This document shows, one piece after another, positions 35,823-45,260 of a DNA stretch of 64,000 bases. The notes below the pieces were generated by a model. The model ran no database searches. It worked only from the letters and a program-made list of their open reading frames with translations, and was not told the DNA's origin. The stretch is taken from NCBI RefSeq assembly GCF_001956315.1, contig NZ_KV887143.1, positions 170,314-234,313 on the forward strand, read 5' to 3'. Position 1 is the stretch's first letter, and every line of letters begins with the position of its first letter. This DNA comes from Sphingomonas montana. Lineage in GTDB: Bacteria > Pseudomonadota > Alphaproteobacteria > Sphingomonadales > Sphingomonadaceae. Made by a program: the position numbers and the translations under genes.

Positions 35823-36503
35823 GTGCCTTCGTTCCGTGCCTTCCCGACCCGGCCGCCGTCATGGTGGTCGGGTTTGGCGTATCTGGCGCTGGCGGGATGC
35901 GCCACGGTGCCCGAAGCTGCGGGCTGGCGCGCGGCGGACTGGCGGGTGGAGGCGGAGCGGCCGGCCGTCGTGCGGTTCGGGGCGCGCGCGATCGATGTCG
36001 ATACGCCGGCAGGGCTGACGCTGTGGTATCGGCCACCGATCGCCGGCCCGGTCGTGATCCGGTTCGAGGCGATGGCGGTATCGGCGGGCGGGCCGAACGA
36101 CCGGGTGAGCGACGTGAACGCGTTCTGGATGGCGCGCGAACCGGATGGCCGGGTGCCGATGGTGCGGTCCGGCGCATTCGCCGATTACGACACGCTGAGG
36201 CTCTATTATGTCGGCATCGGCGGGAACGCGAACGGATCGACGCGGATGCGGCGCTATGTCGGGCAGGCCGGCGTGCGGCCGCTGTTGCCGCAGCATGACC
36301 GGAACGACGCGGCGAGCCTGCTGGTGCCGAACCGCTGGACGCGCATCCGGCTGGTCGCCGACGGCGGGCGGATCGCGGTGTGGCGCGATGGCCGGCGGCT
36401 GTTCGCGATGGACGATCCCGCACCCTACACGTCCGGCTGGTTCGGACTGCGCACCACGCAGAGCCATATTCGTTTCCGCAAGATCAGGATCACCACGCCA
36501 TGA
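35823..36503 (+). CDS. DUF6250/YesU-like lipoprotein
   Basis: This 226-residue protein has a lipoprotein signal with lipobox LALAGC (Cys about 26). The domain has a predicted concanavalin-like beta-sandwich pattern: VSDVNAFWMAREPDG, DTLRLYYVGIGGNANGSTRM, DRNDAASLLVPNRWTRIRLV, FAMDDPAPYTSGWFGLRTTQSH. Similar proteins (DUF6250, related in form to Bacillus YesU) accompany rhamnogalacturonan genes, but no reaction is known. The GTG start eight bases after the receptor stop was chosen because it gives a complete lipoprotein signal. It overlaps the PL26-like gene by four bases. Confidence 0.72.
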   Translation: MPSFRAFPTRPPSWWSGLAYLALAGCATVPEAAGWRAADWRVEAERPAVVRFGARAIDVDTPAGLTLWYRPPIAGPVVIRFEAMAVSAGGPNDRVSDVNAFWMAREPDGRVPMVRSGAFADYDTLRLYYVGIGGNANGSTRMRRYVGQAGVRPLLPQHDRNDAASLLVPNRWTRIRLVADGGRIAVWRDGRRLFAMDDPAPYTSGWFGLRTTQSHIRFRKIRITTP

Positions 36504-39223
36504 ATCGCACCCGGATCACGCGCCGCGCCGCGTTGCGCACCACGATGCTGGCTGGGGCGGCCGCGGCGATGCCGGGCAAGGGGTTTGCCGCGCGTCCGTC
36601 CGTCCCGGCCCCGGCAGCACCCGTCCGCTGGATCGACGGGGTCGCCCCGGTGCTGAACGCCGGGCACACGTTCGGCGTGCCGTGGCCGGAAGGAAGCCTG
36701 CGCCGCGGGCGGGCGTTGACCGTGCGCGACGGGGCCGGGCGCGGGGTGCCGTCGCAGGCGTGGCCGACCGCCTATTGGCCGGACGGATCGGTGAAATGGA
36801 CGGCCCATGCGCTCGCGGCGGGGGCGGTCGGCGACGCTCTGGTCGTGGTGCCCGGCACCCCGGCGCGGCCTGCCGATCCGGTCCGCGTGCGCCAGACGGC
36901 GGATGCAGTGTTCGTCGCGACGGGCGCGCTGGAATGGGAGATCGGCCGGACCGGATCGGCGCTGGTGCGCGCCGCGCGGATCGACGGGCGCATCGTGGTG
37001 GGCGCGACCGAGCTGGTGGCGATGCTGGCGACCGATGCGGCGGGTAGGACGCGTAGCGACCTGACCGGTACGATCGACCGGGTGGTGGTGGAACAGACGG
37101 GGCCGGTGCGTGCGGTCGTGCGGCTGGAGGGGATGCATGCAGGCGCGGGGCGGCGGATGCTGCCGTTCGTGGTGCGGCTCTATGCCTATGCCGGCGCGAC
37201 GTCGCTGCGCATCGTCCACAGCTTCGTCCATGATGGCGATCCGGCGAAGGACTTCATCGCGGCCCTGGGCGTGCGGGTGGGCGTGCCGATGGCGGGCGCG
37301 CTGCATGATCGCCACCTGCGGCTGGCGACGGGTAACGGGGGGATGTTCGCCGAAGGGGTGCGGCCGCTGACCGGGTTGCGGCGCGATCCGGGCAAGGCGT
37401 TCCGCGTGGCCCAGGTAGAGGGGCGCGCGGTGCCGCCGCTGGCAGAGATGGCGCCGGCGGTGCGCGACGTGCTGGACCGTATTCCGGCGTGGAGCGACGT
37501 GTCGCTGGCACAGCTGTCGGCGCGTGGTTTCACCATCGCCAAGCGAACGCACGCCGGGCAGGGCTGGATCGCCGCGGGGGAGGGCGCGCGCGCGACGGGC
37601 CTGGGCTATGTCGGGTCGCCGACCGGGGGGGCGGCGCTGGCGTCGCGCTGGTTCTGGGAGCGGCATCCGTCGCAGATCGACATTCGAGATGCCGCGGCGG
37701 AGCGCGCGACGCTGACCGCGTGGCTCTGGTCGCCCGATGCCGCGCCGATGGACCTGCGCCCGTATCGCGACACGATGGGGATGGAGGGTTTCGCCGCGCA
37801 GAACGAGGGCCTGGCGGTGACCTATGAGGATTATGAGCCCGGCTGGGACAGCGCGACCGGGACCGCGCGGACCAGCGAACTGACGCTGTGGGCCTGCGCC
37901 GCGACGCCGCCGACCGCGACGTTGCTGGCGATGGCGGACATGGTCGCGACGCCGCCGCAGGCGATGGTGGTGCCCGCGCGCATCCATGCGGCCGGCGTGT
38001 TCGGCGACTGGGGGCTGCCCGACCGGTCGACGCCCAACCGCCGGATGGTGGAGGACCAGCTGGCGAACCTGATCGACTTCTACGCCGGGGAGGTCGACCG
38101 GCGATCGTGGTACGGGTTCTGGAACCATGGCGACGTGATGCACAGCTACGATGCGGACCGGCACCAGTGGCGGTACGATATCGGCGGTTTCGCCTGGGCG
38201 AACAGCGAACTCTCGCCCGACCTGTGGCTGTGGTACAGCGCGCTCAGGACCGGCGACGCCACGACGTTCCGGTTGGCGGAGGCGATGACGCGCCATACCG
38301 GCGAGGTCGACGTCTATCATCTAGGGCGGTTCAGGGGGATGGGGACGCGCCACGGCGTGCAACACTGGAGCGACAGCAGCAAGCAGCCGCGGGTCAGCAA
38401 CGCCGCCTATCGCCGGATCTTCTACTATCTGACCGCGGACGAACGGGTCGGCGACCTGATGCATGCGCTGATCGATTCGGACCGGACGCTGTCCGCGGTG
38501 GATATCGGCCGCAAGGTGCCCGGCGCGGTGCATGCGGCGTTGCCGGCCGGCACGATCGAGATGTCGTTCGGCACGACCTGGGCGACGCTGGCGGGCGCGT
38601 GGCTGACCGAATGGGAACGGACGGGCGACCGGCGCTGGTGCGACCGGTTGTTCGCGGGGATGGATACGATCGGCCGCATGCCGCGCGGCTGGATGACGGG
38701 CAGCGCGCCGTTCGACCTGGCGACCGGGCGGTTCCGCGATCCGGGCGACCGGATCCGGCTATCACACCTGAACGCCGTGTTCGGGGCGGTGGAGATCAGT
38801 GCGGAGCTGATCCGGCTGATCGACAATCCAGGGTACAAGGCGGCGTGGACCGAATATTGCACATGGTACAATGCCCCGCAGGCGGAGTATCTGGCGAAGT
38901 TCGGTGGCCGGTTCGGGCCGCGCAACCTGCGCGAGGGGCATTCGCGACTGACCGCTTATGCTGCGCAGCAAAGCAGCGATGCTGCACTGGCGGCGCGGGC
39001 CGCGGGGGAGTTCGCATCCGGGGTGGCCGGGCTGGGGACGGTGGCGGGCGACCCGCGGATACGGCTCCCCGGCGGGGTGGTGGAATGGCCGAATGTCTCG
39101 ACCAACGCGGCGTCGCAATGGGGGTTGGCAGCGATCCAGCTGCTGGCGCTGGTGCCGACCGCGCTGGATGGAGCAACGCTGCCGACGGTGGTACGGCGCA
39201 GCCAGACCGGGGGTGCCGAGTAG
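36500..39223 (+). CDS. exo-rhamnogalacturonan lyase-like protein, PL26 (YetA-like)
   Basis: This 907-residue exported protein has a Tat-like signal (twin arginine at 8-9, TRITRRAALRTT, followed by a hydrophobic stretch to about 30). The body resembles the PcRGLX/YetA family, with an N-terminal beta domain (GVPWPEGSLRRGRAL, TAYWPDGSVKWTAHA) and a C-terminal helical barrel (SWYGFWNHGDVMHSYDADRH, ANSELSPDLWLWYSALRTGD, VYHLGRFRGMGTRHG). The founding enzyme, fungal PcRGLX of PL26, releases disaccharides from RG-I ends. The four-base overlap with the YesU-like gene and the receptor next door suggest one transcript. Confidence 0.75.
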   Translation: MNRTRITRRAALRTTMLAGAAAAMPGKGFAARPSVPAPAAPVRWIDGVAPVLNAGHTFGVPWPEGSLRRGRALTVRDGAGRGVPSQAWPTAYWPDGSVKWTAHALAAGAVGDALVVVPGTPARPADPVRVRQTADAVFVATGALEWEIGRTGSALVRAARIDGRIVVGATELVAMLATDAAGRTRSDLTGTIDRVVVEQTGPVRAVVRLEGMHAGAGRRMLPFVVRLYAYAGATSLRIVHSFVHDGDPAKDFIAALGVRVGVPMAGALHDRHLRLATGNGGMFAEGVRPLTGLRRDPGKAFRVAQVEGRAVPPLAEMAPAVRDVLDRIPAWSDVSLAQLSARGFTIAKRTHAGQGWIAAGEGARATGLGYVGSPTGGAALASRWFWERHPSQIDIRDAAAERATLTAWLWSPDAAPMDLRPYRDTMGMEGFAAQNEGLAVTYEDYEPGWDSATGTARTSELTLWACAATPPTATLLAMADMVATPPQAMVVPARIHAAGVFGDWGLPDRSTPNRRMVEDQLANLIDFYAGEVDRRSWYGFWNHGDVMHSYDADRHQWRYDIGGFAWANSELSPDLWLWYSALRTGDATTFRLAEAMTRHTGEVDVYHLGRFRGMGTRHGVQHWSDSSKQPRVSNAAYRRIFYYLTADERVGDLMHALIDSDRTLSAVDIGRKVPGAVHAALPAGTIEMSFGTTWATLAGAWLTEWERTGDRRWCDRLFAGMDTIGRMPRGWMTGSAPFDLATGRFRDPGDRIRLSHLNAVFGAVEISAELIRLIDNPGYKAAWTEYCTWYNAPQAEYLAKFGGRFGPRNLREGHSRLTAYAAQQSSDAALAARAAGEFASGVAGLGTVAGDPRIRLPGGVVEWPNVSTNAASQWGLAAIQLLALVPTALDGATLPTVVRRSQTGGAE

Positions 39224-39252
39224 GTTGGGGTGGACGGTAGCCTTCCTGTAAC

Positions 39253-39280
39253 GCGTCATCCCGGCTTTCGCGGGGAGGAC
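39253..39280. repeat. short palindromic repeat fragment
   Basis: GCGTCATCCCGGCTTTCGCG followed by GGGAGG has the look of half of a sphingomonad palindromic repeat (compare GTCATCCCGGA at 63769). It lies in the 88-base gap between the convergent PL26-like and lldD genes, where it might also help terminate transcription. Confidence 0.4.
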
Positions 39281-39311
39281 GGAAGTGTTGATACTACGGC
39301 CGATCAGACGC

Positions 39312-40478
39312 TCACGCCGTAGGCGGAAGCGTTTCGCGGACGAGGGCGTTGCGGTCGATCGCGGCGATCGAGGTGCAGGCGGTGAGCGCCATCGCGACGC
39401 GCATTTCCGCCTCGACCAGTTTCAGCATGTGCGCGACGCCCGCCTGGCCGCCGGCGGCCAGCGCATAGGCCCAGGCCCGGCCGAGCAGCACGCCCTTGGC
39501 CCCGAGCGCGAGCATCCGCACAACGTCCAGCCCGGAGCGGACGCCGCCGTCGGCCAGCACGGTCAGCCGGTCGCCGACCGCCTCCGCGATCGGGGGCAGC
39601 GCCATCGCGGTCGATGGCACGCCGTCCAGCTGCCGCCCGCCATGGTTGGAGACGACGATGCCGTCCGCGCCGACATCGGCGGCGATCTTCGCGTCCTCCG
39701 CATCGAGGATGCCCTTGATGATGAGCGGGCCATCCCAATGCTGACGGACGAATTCGAGGTCCTTCCAGCCGACGGTCGGATCGAAATTGTCGCGCATCCA
39801 GGCGAAGAAATCCTCCAGCCCGGTATTCTTGCCGAGCACGGGCGCGACGTTGCCGAGCGCGTGCGGGCGGCCGTGGACGCCGACGTCCCACGCCCAGCCG
39901 GGCCGCGTCACCGCCTGCCACGTCCGGCGGAGCGACCCCGCCATGCCGGAAGCGCCGGCGAGGCCGGACCGATAGTCGCGGTAGCGCGACCCCGGGACGG
40001 GCATGTCGACGGTAAAGACGAGCGCCGAACAGCGTGCGGCCTTCGCCTGGGCCAGCAGATCCTGCATGAAGGTACGGTCGCGGATCATGTAGAGCTGGAA
40101 CCAGAGCGGTTGCGTGGTGCCGGCGGCGACTTCCGACAGCGGGCAGGCGGAGACGGTGGACAGGCAGAAGGGGATGCCTGCCGCCTCCGCCGCGCGCGCG
40201 GCCTGCACCTCGCCGCGCCGCGCATTGAGACCGGCGAGGCCGATCGGGGCGAGCGCCACCGGTAGCGACTGACGGTGGCCGAACAGTTCGGTCGACAGGT
40301 CGAGCGAGGACACGTCGCTCAGCACCCGCTGGCGCAGCGCGACACGTTCCAGATCGCCGATGTTGCGGCGCAGCGTCACCTCCGCATAGGAGCCGCCGTC
40401 GATATATTCGAACAGGAAATGCGGCAGCCGGCGGCGCGCGAGATCGCGATAGTCCAGTGCGGAGGCGGCGCGCGCCAT
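39312..40478 (-). CDS. lldD: FMN-dependent L-lactate dehydrogenase
   Basis: This 388-residue alpha-hydroxy-acid dehydrogenase is of the LldD/glycolate-oxidase family and oxidises L-lactate to pyruvate at the inner membrane with FMN. Family hallmarks are [19 protein letters not shown], the active-site [10 protein letters not shown] (catalytic His), [11 protein letters not shown] and [26 protein letters not shown]. It sits with the L-rhamnose genes, whose diketo-hydrolase route ends in pyruvate plus L-lactate, which gives it a clear job. It starts one base into the stop codon of the upstream rhamnose dehydrogenase, so the two are coupled. Confidence 0.88.
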   Translation of the reverse strand: MARAASALDYRDLARRRLPHFLFEYIDGGSYAEVTLRRNIGDLERVALRQRVLSDVSSLDLSTELFGHRQSLPVALAPIGLAGLNARRGEVQAARAAEAAGIPFCLSTVSACPLSEVAAGTTQPLWFQLYMIRDRTFMQDLLAQAKAARCSALVFTVDMPVPGSRYRDYRSGLAGASGMAGSLRRTWQAVTRPGWAWDVGVHGRPHALGNVAPVLGKNTGLEDFFAWMRDNFDPTVGWKDLEFVRQHWDGPLIIKGILDAEDAKIAADVGADGIVVSNHGGRQLDGVPSTAMALPPIAEAVGDRLTVLADGGVRSGLDVVRMLALGAKGVLLGRAWAYALAAGGQAGVAHMLKLVEAEMRVAMALTACTSIAAIDRNALVRETLPPTA

Positions 40479-41242
40479 TACTGAAGGTTCACGAACATGC
40501 CGCCGTCCACCAGCAGCGACGCGCCGGTGACATAGGCCGCCAGATCGGATGCCAGGAACATGATCGGCCCGACCAGATCGTCGGGCGCGCCCAGCCGGCC
40601 GAGCGGTACGCGGCTTTCCATATATTGGCGCTTGGCGTCGTCGGCCAGATCGTCCTTGTTGATGTCGGTCAGAATCGTGCCGGGCAGCACCGAATTGCAG
40701 CGGATGCCATATTTACCGAGCGCGATCGCGGTGGACTGCATCAGCGAATGGAGGCCGGCCTTGGTCGGCGTATAGTGCGTCTGATATTCGCCGCCGACCA
40801 GCGCGGAGATGGACGACACCGCGACGATCGCGCCGCCATGGCCCTGCTTCACCATCTGGTTCGCAGCGGCCTGCACCATGAAATAGGCACCGTGCAGGTT
40901 GACGCGCATCGTGCGTTCGAAGGTTTCGACGGGCATGTCGAGAAAGGCGTGGAAGGGGCAGATGCCGGCATTGTTGACGAACACGTCCACCTTGCCGAAC
41001 GCATCGACCGCGCCCTGCACGAATGCCTTGGCCGTTTCCGGATCGGCGACATCGCCCTGGATCGCGACCGCGCGACGGCCCAGCGCCTCGATCTCGCGCA
41101 CGGCGCTTTCCGCGCCGGCGACGTCGCGGCTGTAGTTGATCGCCACATCCGCCCCGTGCCGCGCCGCGCCGATCGCGGCACCACGACCGATGCCGGCGGA
41201 CGCGCCGGTGACGAGGACGGTCTTTCCTTCGAGCAGCATCAT
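40478..41242 (-). CDS. LRA1: L-rhamnose 1-dehydrogenase (SDR)
   Basis: This 254-residue classical SDR has [14 protein letters not shown], catalytic Ser, and YTPTK (Tyr/Lys), ending in [14 protein letters not shown]. In this context it is best read as L-rhamnose 1-dehydrogenase, oxidising L-rhamnose to L-rhamnono-lactone, the first step of the non-phosphorylating pathway. The sequence resembles sphingomonad and yeast-analogue rhamnose dehydrogenases; SDR substrate assignment from sequence alone is uncertain. GGGAGAG precedes the tandem ATG codons. It is divergent from the rhamnonate dehydratase gene across 169 bases. Confidence 0.78.
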   Translation of the reverse strand: MMLLEGKTVLVTGASAGIGRGAAIGAARHGADVAINYSRDVAGAESAVREIEALGRRAVAIQGDVADPETAKAFVQGAVDAFGKVDVFVNNAGICPFHAFLDMPVETFERTMRVNLHGAYFMVQAAANQMVKQGHGGAIVAVSSISALVGGEYQTHYTPTKAGLHSLMQSTAIALGKYGIRCNSVLPGTILTDINKDDLADDAKRQYMESRVPLGRLGAPDDLVGPIMFLASDLAAYVTGASLLVDGGMFVNLQ

Positions 41243-41411
41243 CGATTCTCTCCCGTGCGGGGTGTCGGCCCGTCGCGTCAATCCTTAGCGCAGGATGTTC
41301 CTGTTGACGACATCATTCCCAATCCGTAGAAACCGATCTCATAATATGGTACGATCCGCAAGTGCAGACATGGGTGCGGCGGGCGGCGGATCGGGCGGAG
41401 GGGACGGACAC

Positions 41412-42596
41412 ATGGCGCTTTCCAGGATCAAGCATGTGCGCGCGTTCGTCGTCCGCGGCGGCGGCGCGGACTATCACGATCAGGGTGCGGGCCACTGGAT
41501 CGACGACCATATCGCCACGCCGATGGCGCGCTATCCCGAATATCGACAGAGTCGACAGAGCTTCGGCATCAACGTGCTGGGCACGCTGGTGGTGGAGATC
41601 GAGGCGGAGGACGGGACGATCGGCTTCGCGGTGACGACCGGTGGCGAACCGGCGGCGTTCATCGTGGAAAAGCACCTGGCGCGTTTCCTGGAGGGGGCCA
41701 ACCCCGCGGATTACGAGAAGATCTGGGACCAGATGTACTTCTCGACCCAATATTATGGCCGCAAGGGCCTGGTGGTGAATGCCATTTCCGGCGTCGACCT
41801 GGCGTTGTGGGATCTGCTGGGCAAGTTGCGCGACGAGCCGGTATATCAGTTGCTGGGCGGTGCGGTGCGCGACGAGCTGCAATTCTACGCCACCGGCGCG
41901 CGACCCGATGTCGCCAAGGAACTGGGCTTCATCGGTGGCAAGATGCCGCTGCACCATGGCCCGGCCGAGGGGCTGGAAGGGTTTCACAAGAATATCGCGA
42001 TGATCGCGGACATGCGCGAGAAATGCGGGCCGGACTTCTGGCTGATGCTCGATTGCTGGATGGCGCTGGACCTGGACTATGCGACCCGGCTGGCGATCGC
42101 AGCGCACGAACATGGCCTGAAATGGATCGAGGAGGCGCTGAGCCCCGACGATTATTGGGGCTATGCCGACCTTAAGCGCAACGTGCCCAAGGGCATGCTG
42201 GTGACGACGGGCGAGCATGAGGCGACCCGCTGGGGTTTCCGCATGCTGATGGAAATGGAATGTTGCGACATCATCCAGCCCGATGTCGGCTGGTGCGGCG
42301 GCGTGACCGAACTGCTCAAGATTTCCGCGATGGCGGATGCGCGCGGCAAGATGGTCGTGCCGCACGGATCGTCGGTCTATTCCTACCATTTCGTCATCAC
42401 GCGGCATAACAGCCCGTTCGCGGAATTCCTGATGATGCATCCCGGACCGACCGAAGTGGTGCCGATGTTCGCGCCGCAGCTGCTGGGCGAACCGGTGCCG
42501 GTGAACGGCCGGATGCGCGCCTCCGCGCTCGACAAGCCCGGGTTCGGCGTCGAACTGAACCGCGATATTCCACTCCACCGCCCCTATACGCACTGA
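41412..42596 (+). CDS. LRA3: L-rhamnonate dehydratase
   Basis: This 394-residue enolase-superfamily enzyme dehydrates L-rhamnonate to 2-keto-3-deoxy-L-rhamnonate. It has the rhamnonate dehydratase layout: a long N-terminal capping domain with [19 protein letters not shown], metal ligands in LMLDCWM, KWIEEAL and TTGEHEA, and the catalytic His in [14 protein letters not shown]. The start was set at the ATG with GGAGGGGA upstream. It is the first gene of the plus-strand run to rhaT and is followed 12 bases later by the hydrolase gene. Confidence 0.9.
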   Translation: MALSRIKHVRAFVVRGGGADYHDQGAGHWIDDHIATPMARYPEYRQSRQSFGINVLGTLVVEIEAEDGTIGFAVTTGGEPAAFIVEKHLARFLEGANPADYEKIWDQMYFSTQYYGRKGLVVNAISGVDLALWDLLGKLRDEPVYQLLGGAVRDELQFYATGARPDVAKELGFIGGKMPLHHGPAEGLEGFHKNIAMIADMREKCGPDFWLMLDCWMALDLDYATRLAIAAHEHGLKWIEEALSPDDYWGYADLKRNVPKGMLVTTGEHEATRWGFRMLMEMECCDIIQPDVGWCGGVTELLKISAMADARGKMVVPHGSSVYSYHFVITRHNSPFAEFLMMHPGPTEVVPMFAPQLLGEPVPVNGRMRASALDKPGFGVELNRDIPLHRPYTH

Positions 42597-42608
42597 GGAA
42601 ACCGCCAC

Positions 42609-43472
42609 ATGAAGCTCTTGCGCTACGGCCCGGTCGGCCAGGAAAAGCCCGGTCTGCTGGACGATGACGGCCGCATTCGCGACCTGTCCGGCGTCATCGC
42701 CGACCTGACGCCGGCGGAAGTGACGCTGGACGGCATCGCCCGGCTGCAGGGTATCGACCCCAAGTCGCTGCCGCTGGTCGAGGGCGAGCCGCGCTACGGC
42801 GTGCCGGTGAACGGCATCGGCAAGTTCATCGCCATCGGCCTGAACTATGCCGACCATGCCAAGGAGGCCGGGCTGCCCGTGCCGCCGGAACCGATCTTCT
42901 TCACCAAGGCGATTTCGTGCCTGACCGGGCCGAACGACCCGGTGATGAAGCCGCGCGACGCGACCAAGCTGGACTGGGAAGTCGAACTGGGCATCGTGAT
43001 CGGCAAGACGTGCCGCTATGTCGAACAGGCCGACGCGCTGTCGCACGTCGCGGGGTATGTGCTGGTCAACGACGTGTCCGAGCGTGCCTTCCAGAAGGAG
43101 CTGGGCTCGCAGTGGGACAAGGGCAAGGGTTGCGACACGTTCGGCCCGACCGGCCCGTGGCTGGTGACCCCGGACGAGGTCGGCGACGTGCAGGCGCTCG
43201 ACATGTTCCTGGACGTGAACGGCACGCGGCGGCAGACCGGCAATACCCACACGATGATCTTCCCGGTTGCGGAATGCATCGCCTATGTCAGCCGGTTCAT
43301 CACGCTGAACCCCGGCGATCTGCTCATCACCGGCACGCCGCCGGGCGTGGGGGAGGGACAGAAGCCCGACATGATCTTCCTGAACCCGGGTGACACGATG
43401 CACCTTGGCATCAGCAAGCTCGGTGAACAGCGTCAGACGGTCATCGCTTTCGACCTTGAGCATTTCGCATGA
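42609..43472 (+). CDS. LRA6: 2,4-diketo-3-deoxy-L-rhamnonate hydrolase (FAH family)
   Basis: This 287-residue fumarylacetoacetate hydrolase family enzyme would split 2,4-diketo-3-deoxy-L-rhamnonate into pyruvate and L-lactate. Family signs are the N-terminal RYGPVGQEKPGLLDDDGRI lid region, IAIGLNYADHAKEAGL, the metal-binding DWEVELGIVIGK and LLITGTPPGVGEGQKP. FAH enzymes share folds across many substrates; the choice of LRA6 rests on the flanking rhamnonate dehydratase and SDR genes and on lldD. Its stop overlaps the next gene's ATG by four bases. Confidence 0.85.
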   Translation: MKLLRYGPVGQEKPGLLDDDGRIRDLSGVIADLTPAEVTLDGIARLQGIDPKSLPLVEGEPRYGVPVNGIGKFIAIGLNYADHAKEAGLPVPPEPIFFTKAISCLTGPNDPVMKPRDATKLDWEVELGIVIGKTCRYVEQADALSHVAGYVLVNDVSERAFQKELGSQWDKGKGCDTFGPTGPWLVTPDEVGDVQALDMFLDVNGTRRQTGNTHTMIFPVAECIAYVSRFITLNPGDLLITGTPPGVGEGQKPDMIFLNPGDTMHLGISKLGEQRQTVIAFDLEHFA

Positions 43473-44221
43473 GCGTCTGGTCCGGACGGTTCGAAGGCCG
43501 CACCGCTGTCGTGACCGGCGGTGCGTCGGGTCTCGGCCTGCAGACCGCCAAGCGGATCGTTGCCGAAGGCGGACAGGTCGTCTTGTGGGACCTGGATCCG
43601 GCAAAGCTGGCCGCGGCAAAAGCCGAGGTCGGTGCATCGGGCGTGATCGCGCTGGACGTTTCGGACCAGGCGGCGGTTCAGGCGGCGGCCGAGGAGTCGG
43701 CGCAGTTGCTCGACGGGCGGATCGACATATTGGTCGCATCGGCCGGGATCACCGGGGCGACCGGGCCGGTGCACGAATATCCGATCGACAGCTGGCAGCG
43801 CGTGATCGACATCAACCTGAACGGTGTCTTCTACTGCTGCCGCGCGATCGTGCCGTACATGATCGCGAACAGCTACGGCCGGATCGTCAATGTCGCGTCG
43901 GTGGCGGGCAAGGAGGGCAACCCCAACGCGTCCGCCTACTCCGCGTCGAAGGCGGGCGTGATCGGCCTGACCAAGTCGCTGGGCAAGGAACTGGCGACCA
44001 AGGGCATCATCGCCAATGCTGTGACGCCGGCGACGTTCGAAAGCCCGATCCTGGACCAGCTGCCCAAGAGCCAGGTCGACTACATGCGCGGCAAGATCCC
44101 GATGGGGCGGCTGGGCGAAGTGTACGAGACCGCCGCGATGGTGTGTTTCATGGCGAGCGAGGAGTGCAGTTTCACCACCGCATCCACGTTCGACACGTCG
44201 GGCGGCCGCACCACCTTCTGA
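43469..44221 (+). CDS. LRA5: 2-keto-3-deoxy-L-rhamnonate 4-dehydrogenase (SDR)
   Basis: This 250-residue SDR has TGGASGLG, a catalytic Ser in VNVASVAG, and YSASK (Tyr/Lys), ending STFDTSGGRTTF. Between the FAH hydrolase and the lactonase-like gene it fits the NAD+-dependent oxidation of 2-keto-3-deoxy-L-rhamnonate at C4, producing the diketo acid for LRA6. The C-terminal region, TFESPILDQLPKSQVDYMRG, is compatible with this sugar-acid SDR group. It is translationally coupled to LRA6 (ATGA). Confidence 0.82.
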   Translation: MSVWSGRFEGRTAVVTGGASGLGLQTAKRIVAEGGQVVLWDLDPAKLAAAKAEVGASGVIALDVSDQAAVQAAAEESAQLLDGRIDILVASAGITGATGPVHEYPIDSWQRVIDINLNGVFYCCRAIVPYMIANSYGRIVNVASVAGKEGNPNASAYSASKAGVIGLTKSLGKELATKGIIANAVTPATFESPILDQLPKSQVDYMRGKIPMGRLGEVYETAAMVCFMASEECSFTTASTFDTSGGRTTF

Positions 44222-44311
44222 TCCGGCAGCACCCCGGTTTCGACCGGGGTGTCAGGCGGAACCCGGCATAGGCCGTGCGGATCCAGCATGCCGCGTGAGG
44301 AGAGGCGAGCG

Positions 44312-45220
44312 ATGCGCGATATTCCCTTCGTCGACGCCCATATCCATTTGTGGGACCTGGACCGGATCGCCTATCCGTGGCTGACCCCGCCCTTTTCGGA
44401 CGATGGGCCGAACGGCAGCGTCGCGGCGATCGCCCGGACCTACACCATCGCCGATTACCGCGCGGAGTCGGCGCAGTGGAACGTCGTCGGCGCGGTGCAT
44501 ATCGATGCCGGCGCCGAGGCGGCGGCGGCGATCGACGAAACGCGCTGGTTGCAGGAAACGGCGGACACGGACGGGATGCCGAGCGGCATCGTCGCCTTCG
44601 CGGCACTCGACCGGCCGGATGTCGTGGATGTGCTGGCCGCGCACGCCCGCTACCGCAATGTCCGCGGCATCCGCCACATCGTCAACTGGCACGCCGACCC
44701 GCGCCGCACCTATACGCCGCGCGACGTGACACGCGACCCGGCGTGGGAGCGCGGGTTCGCCGCACTTGGGCGTCACGGGCTGTCGTTCGACCTGCAGGCC
44801 TATCCCGGGCAGTTCGCAGGGCTGGTGCCGTTGATCGCGCGCCACCCGGAGACGATGGTCATCGTGAACCATATGGGGATGCCGGTCGACGTCGACGCGG
44901 CGGGCAAGGCGACGTGGCGCGCCGGGATGCGCGCGCTGGCGGCCCTGCCGAACGTGGCTGTCAAGCTGTCGGGTTTCGGCTTCGTCCGGCGCGACTGGGG
45001 GGCGGATGATGCACGACCCTATGTGCTGGAGGCGATCGACATGTTCGGCACCGACCGCTGCATGGTGGCGAGCGATTTCCCGACCGACCGGCTGTTCGGC
45101 ACATTCGATCATACGCTGGGTGCGCTGGCCGAGGTGATCGCGCCGTTCGGCGACGACGAACGCCGCGCGCTGTGGGGGCGGAACGCGGACCGGATCTATC
45201 GACTGGGCATCGGCCTGTGA
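44312..45220 (+). CDS. amidohydrolase-family L-rhamnono-lactonase
   Basis: This 302-residue amidohydrolase-2 type TIM barrel has the metal-binding DAHIHLWDL (HxH), a conserved IVNHMGMPVDV histidine and the late aspartate in VASDFPTDRLFG. Related proteins next to rhamnose or fucose genes hydrolyse sugar lactones. Here the missing step is opening of L-rhamnono-gamma-lactone (the LRA2 reaction), so this is the likely role, by inference from context. GAGGAG lies upstream of the ATG. Forty bases separate it from rhaT. Confidence 0.8.
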   Translation: MRDIPFVDAHIHLWDLDRIAYPWLTPPFSDDGPNGSVAAIARTYTIADYRAESAQWNVVGAVHIDAGAEAAAAIDETRWLQETADTDGMPSGIVAFAALDRPDVVDVLAAHARYRNVRGIRHIVNWHADPRRTYTPRDVTRDPAWERGFAALGRHGLSFDLQAYPGQFAGLVPLIARHPETMVIVNHMGMPVDVDAAGKATWRAGMRALAALPNVAVKLSGFGFVRRDWGADDARPYVLEAIDMFGTDRCMVASDFPTDRLFGTFDHTLGALAEVIAPFGDDERRALWGRNADRIYRLGIGL

Positions 45221-45260
45221 CCGATCCCTGCGTCTAGGTTGTTATCGGAAAGACCGGACC

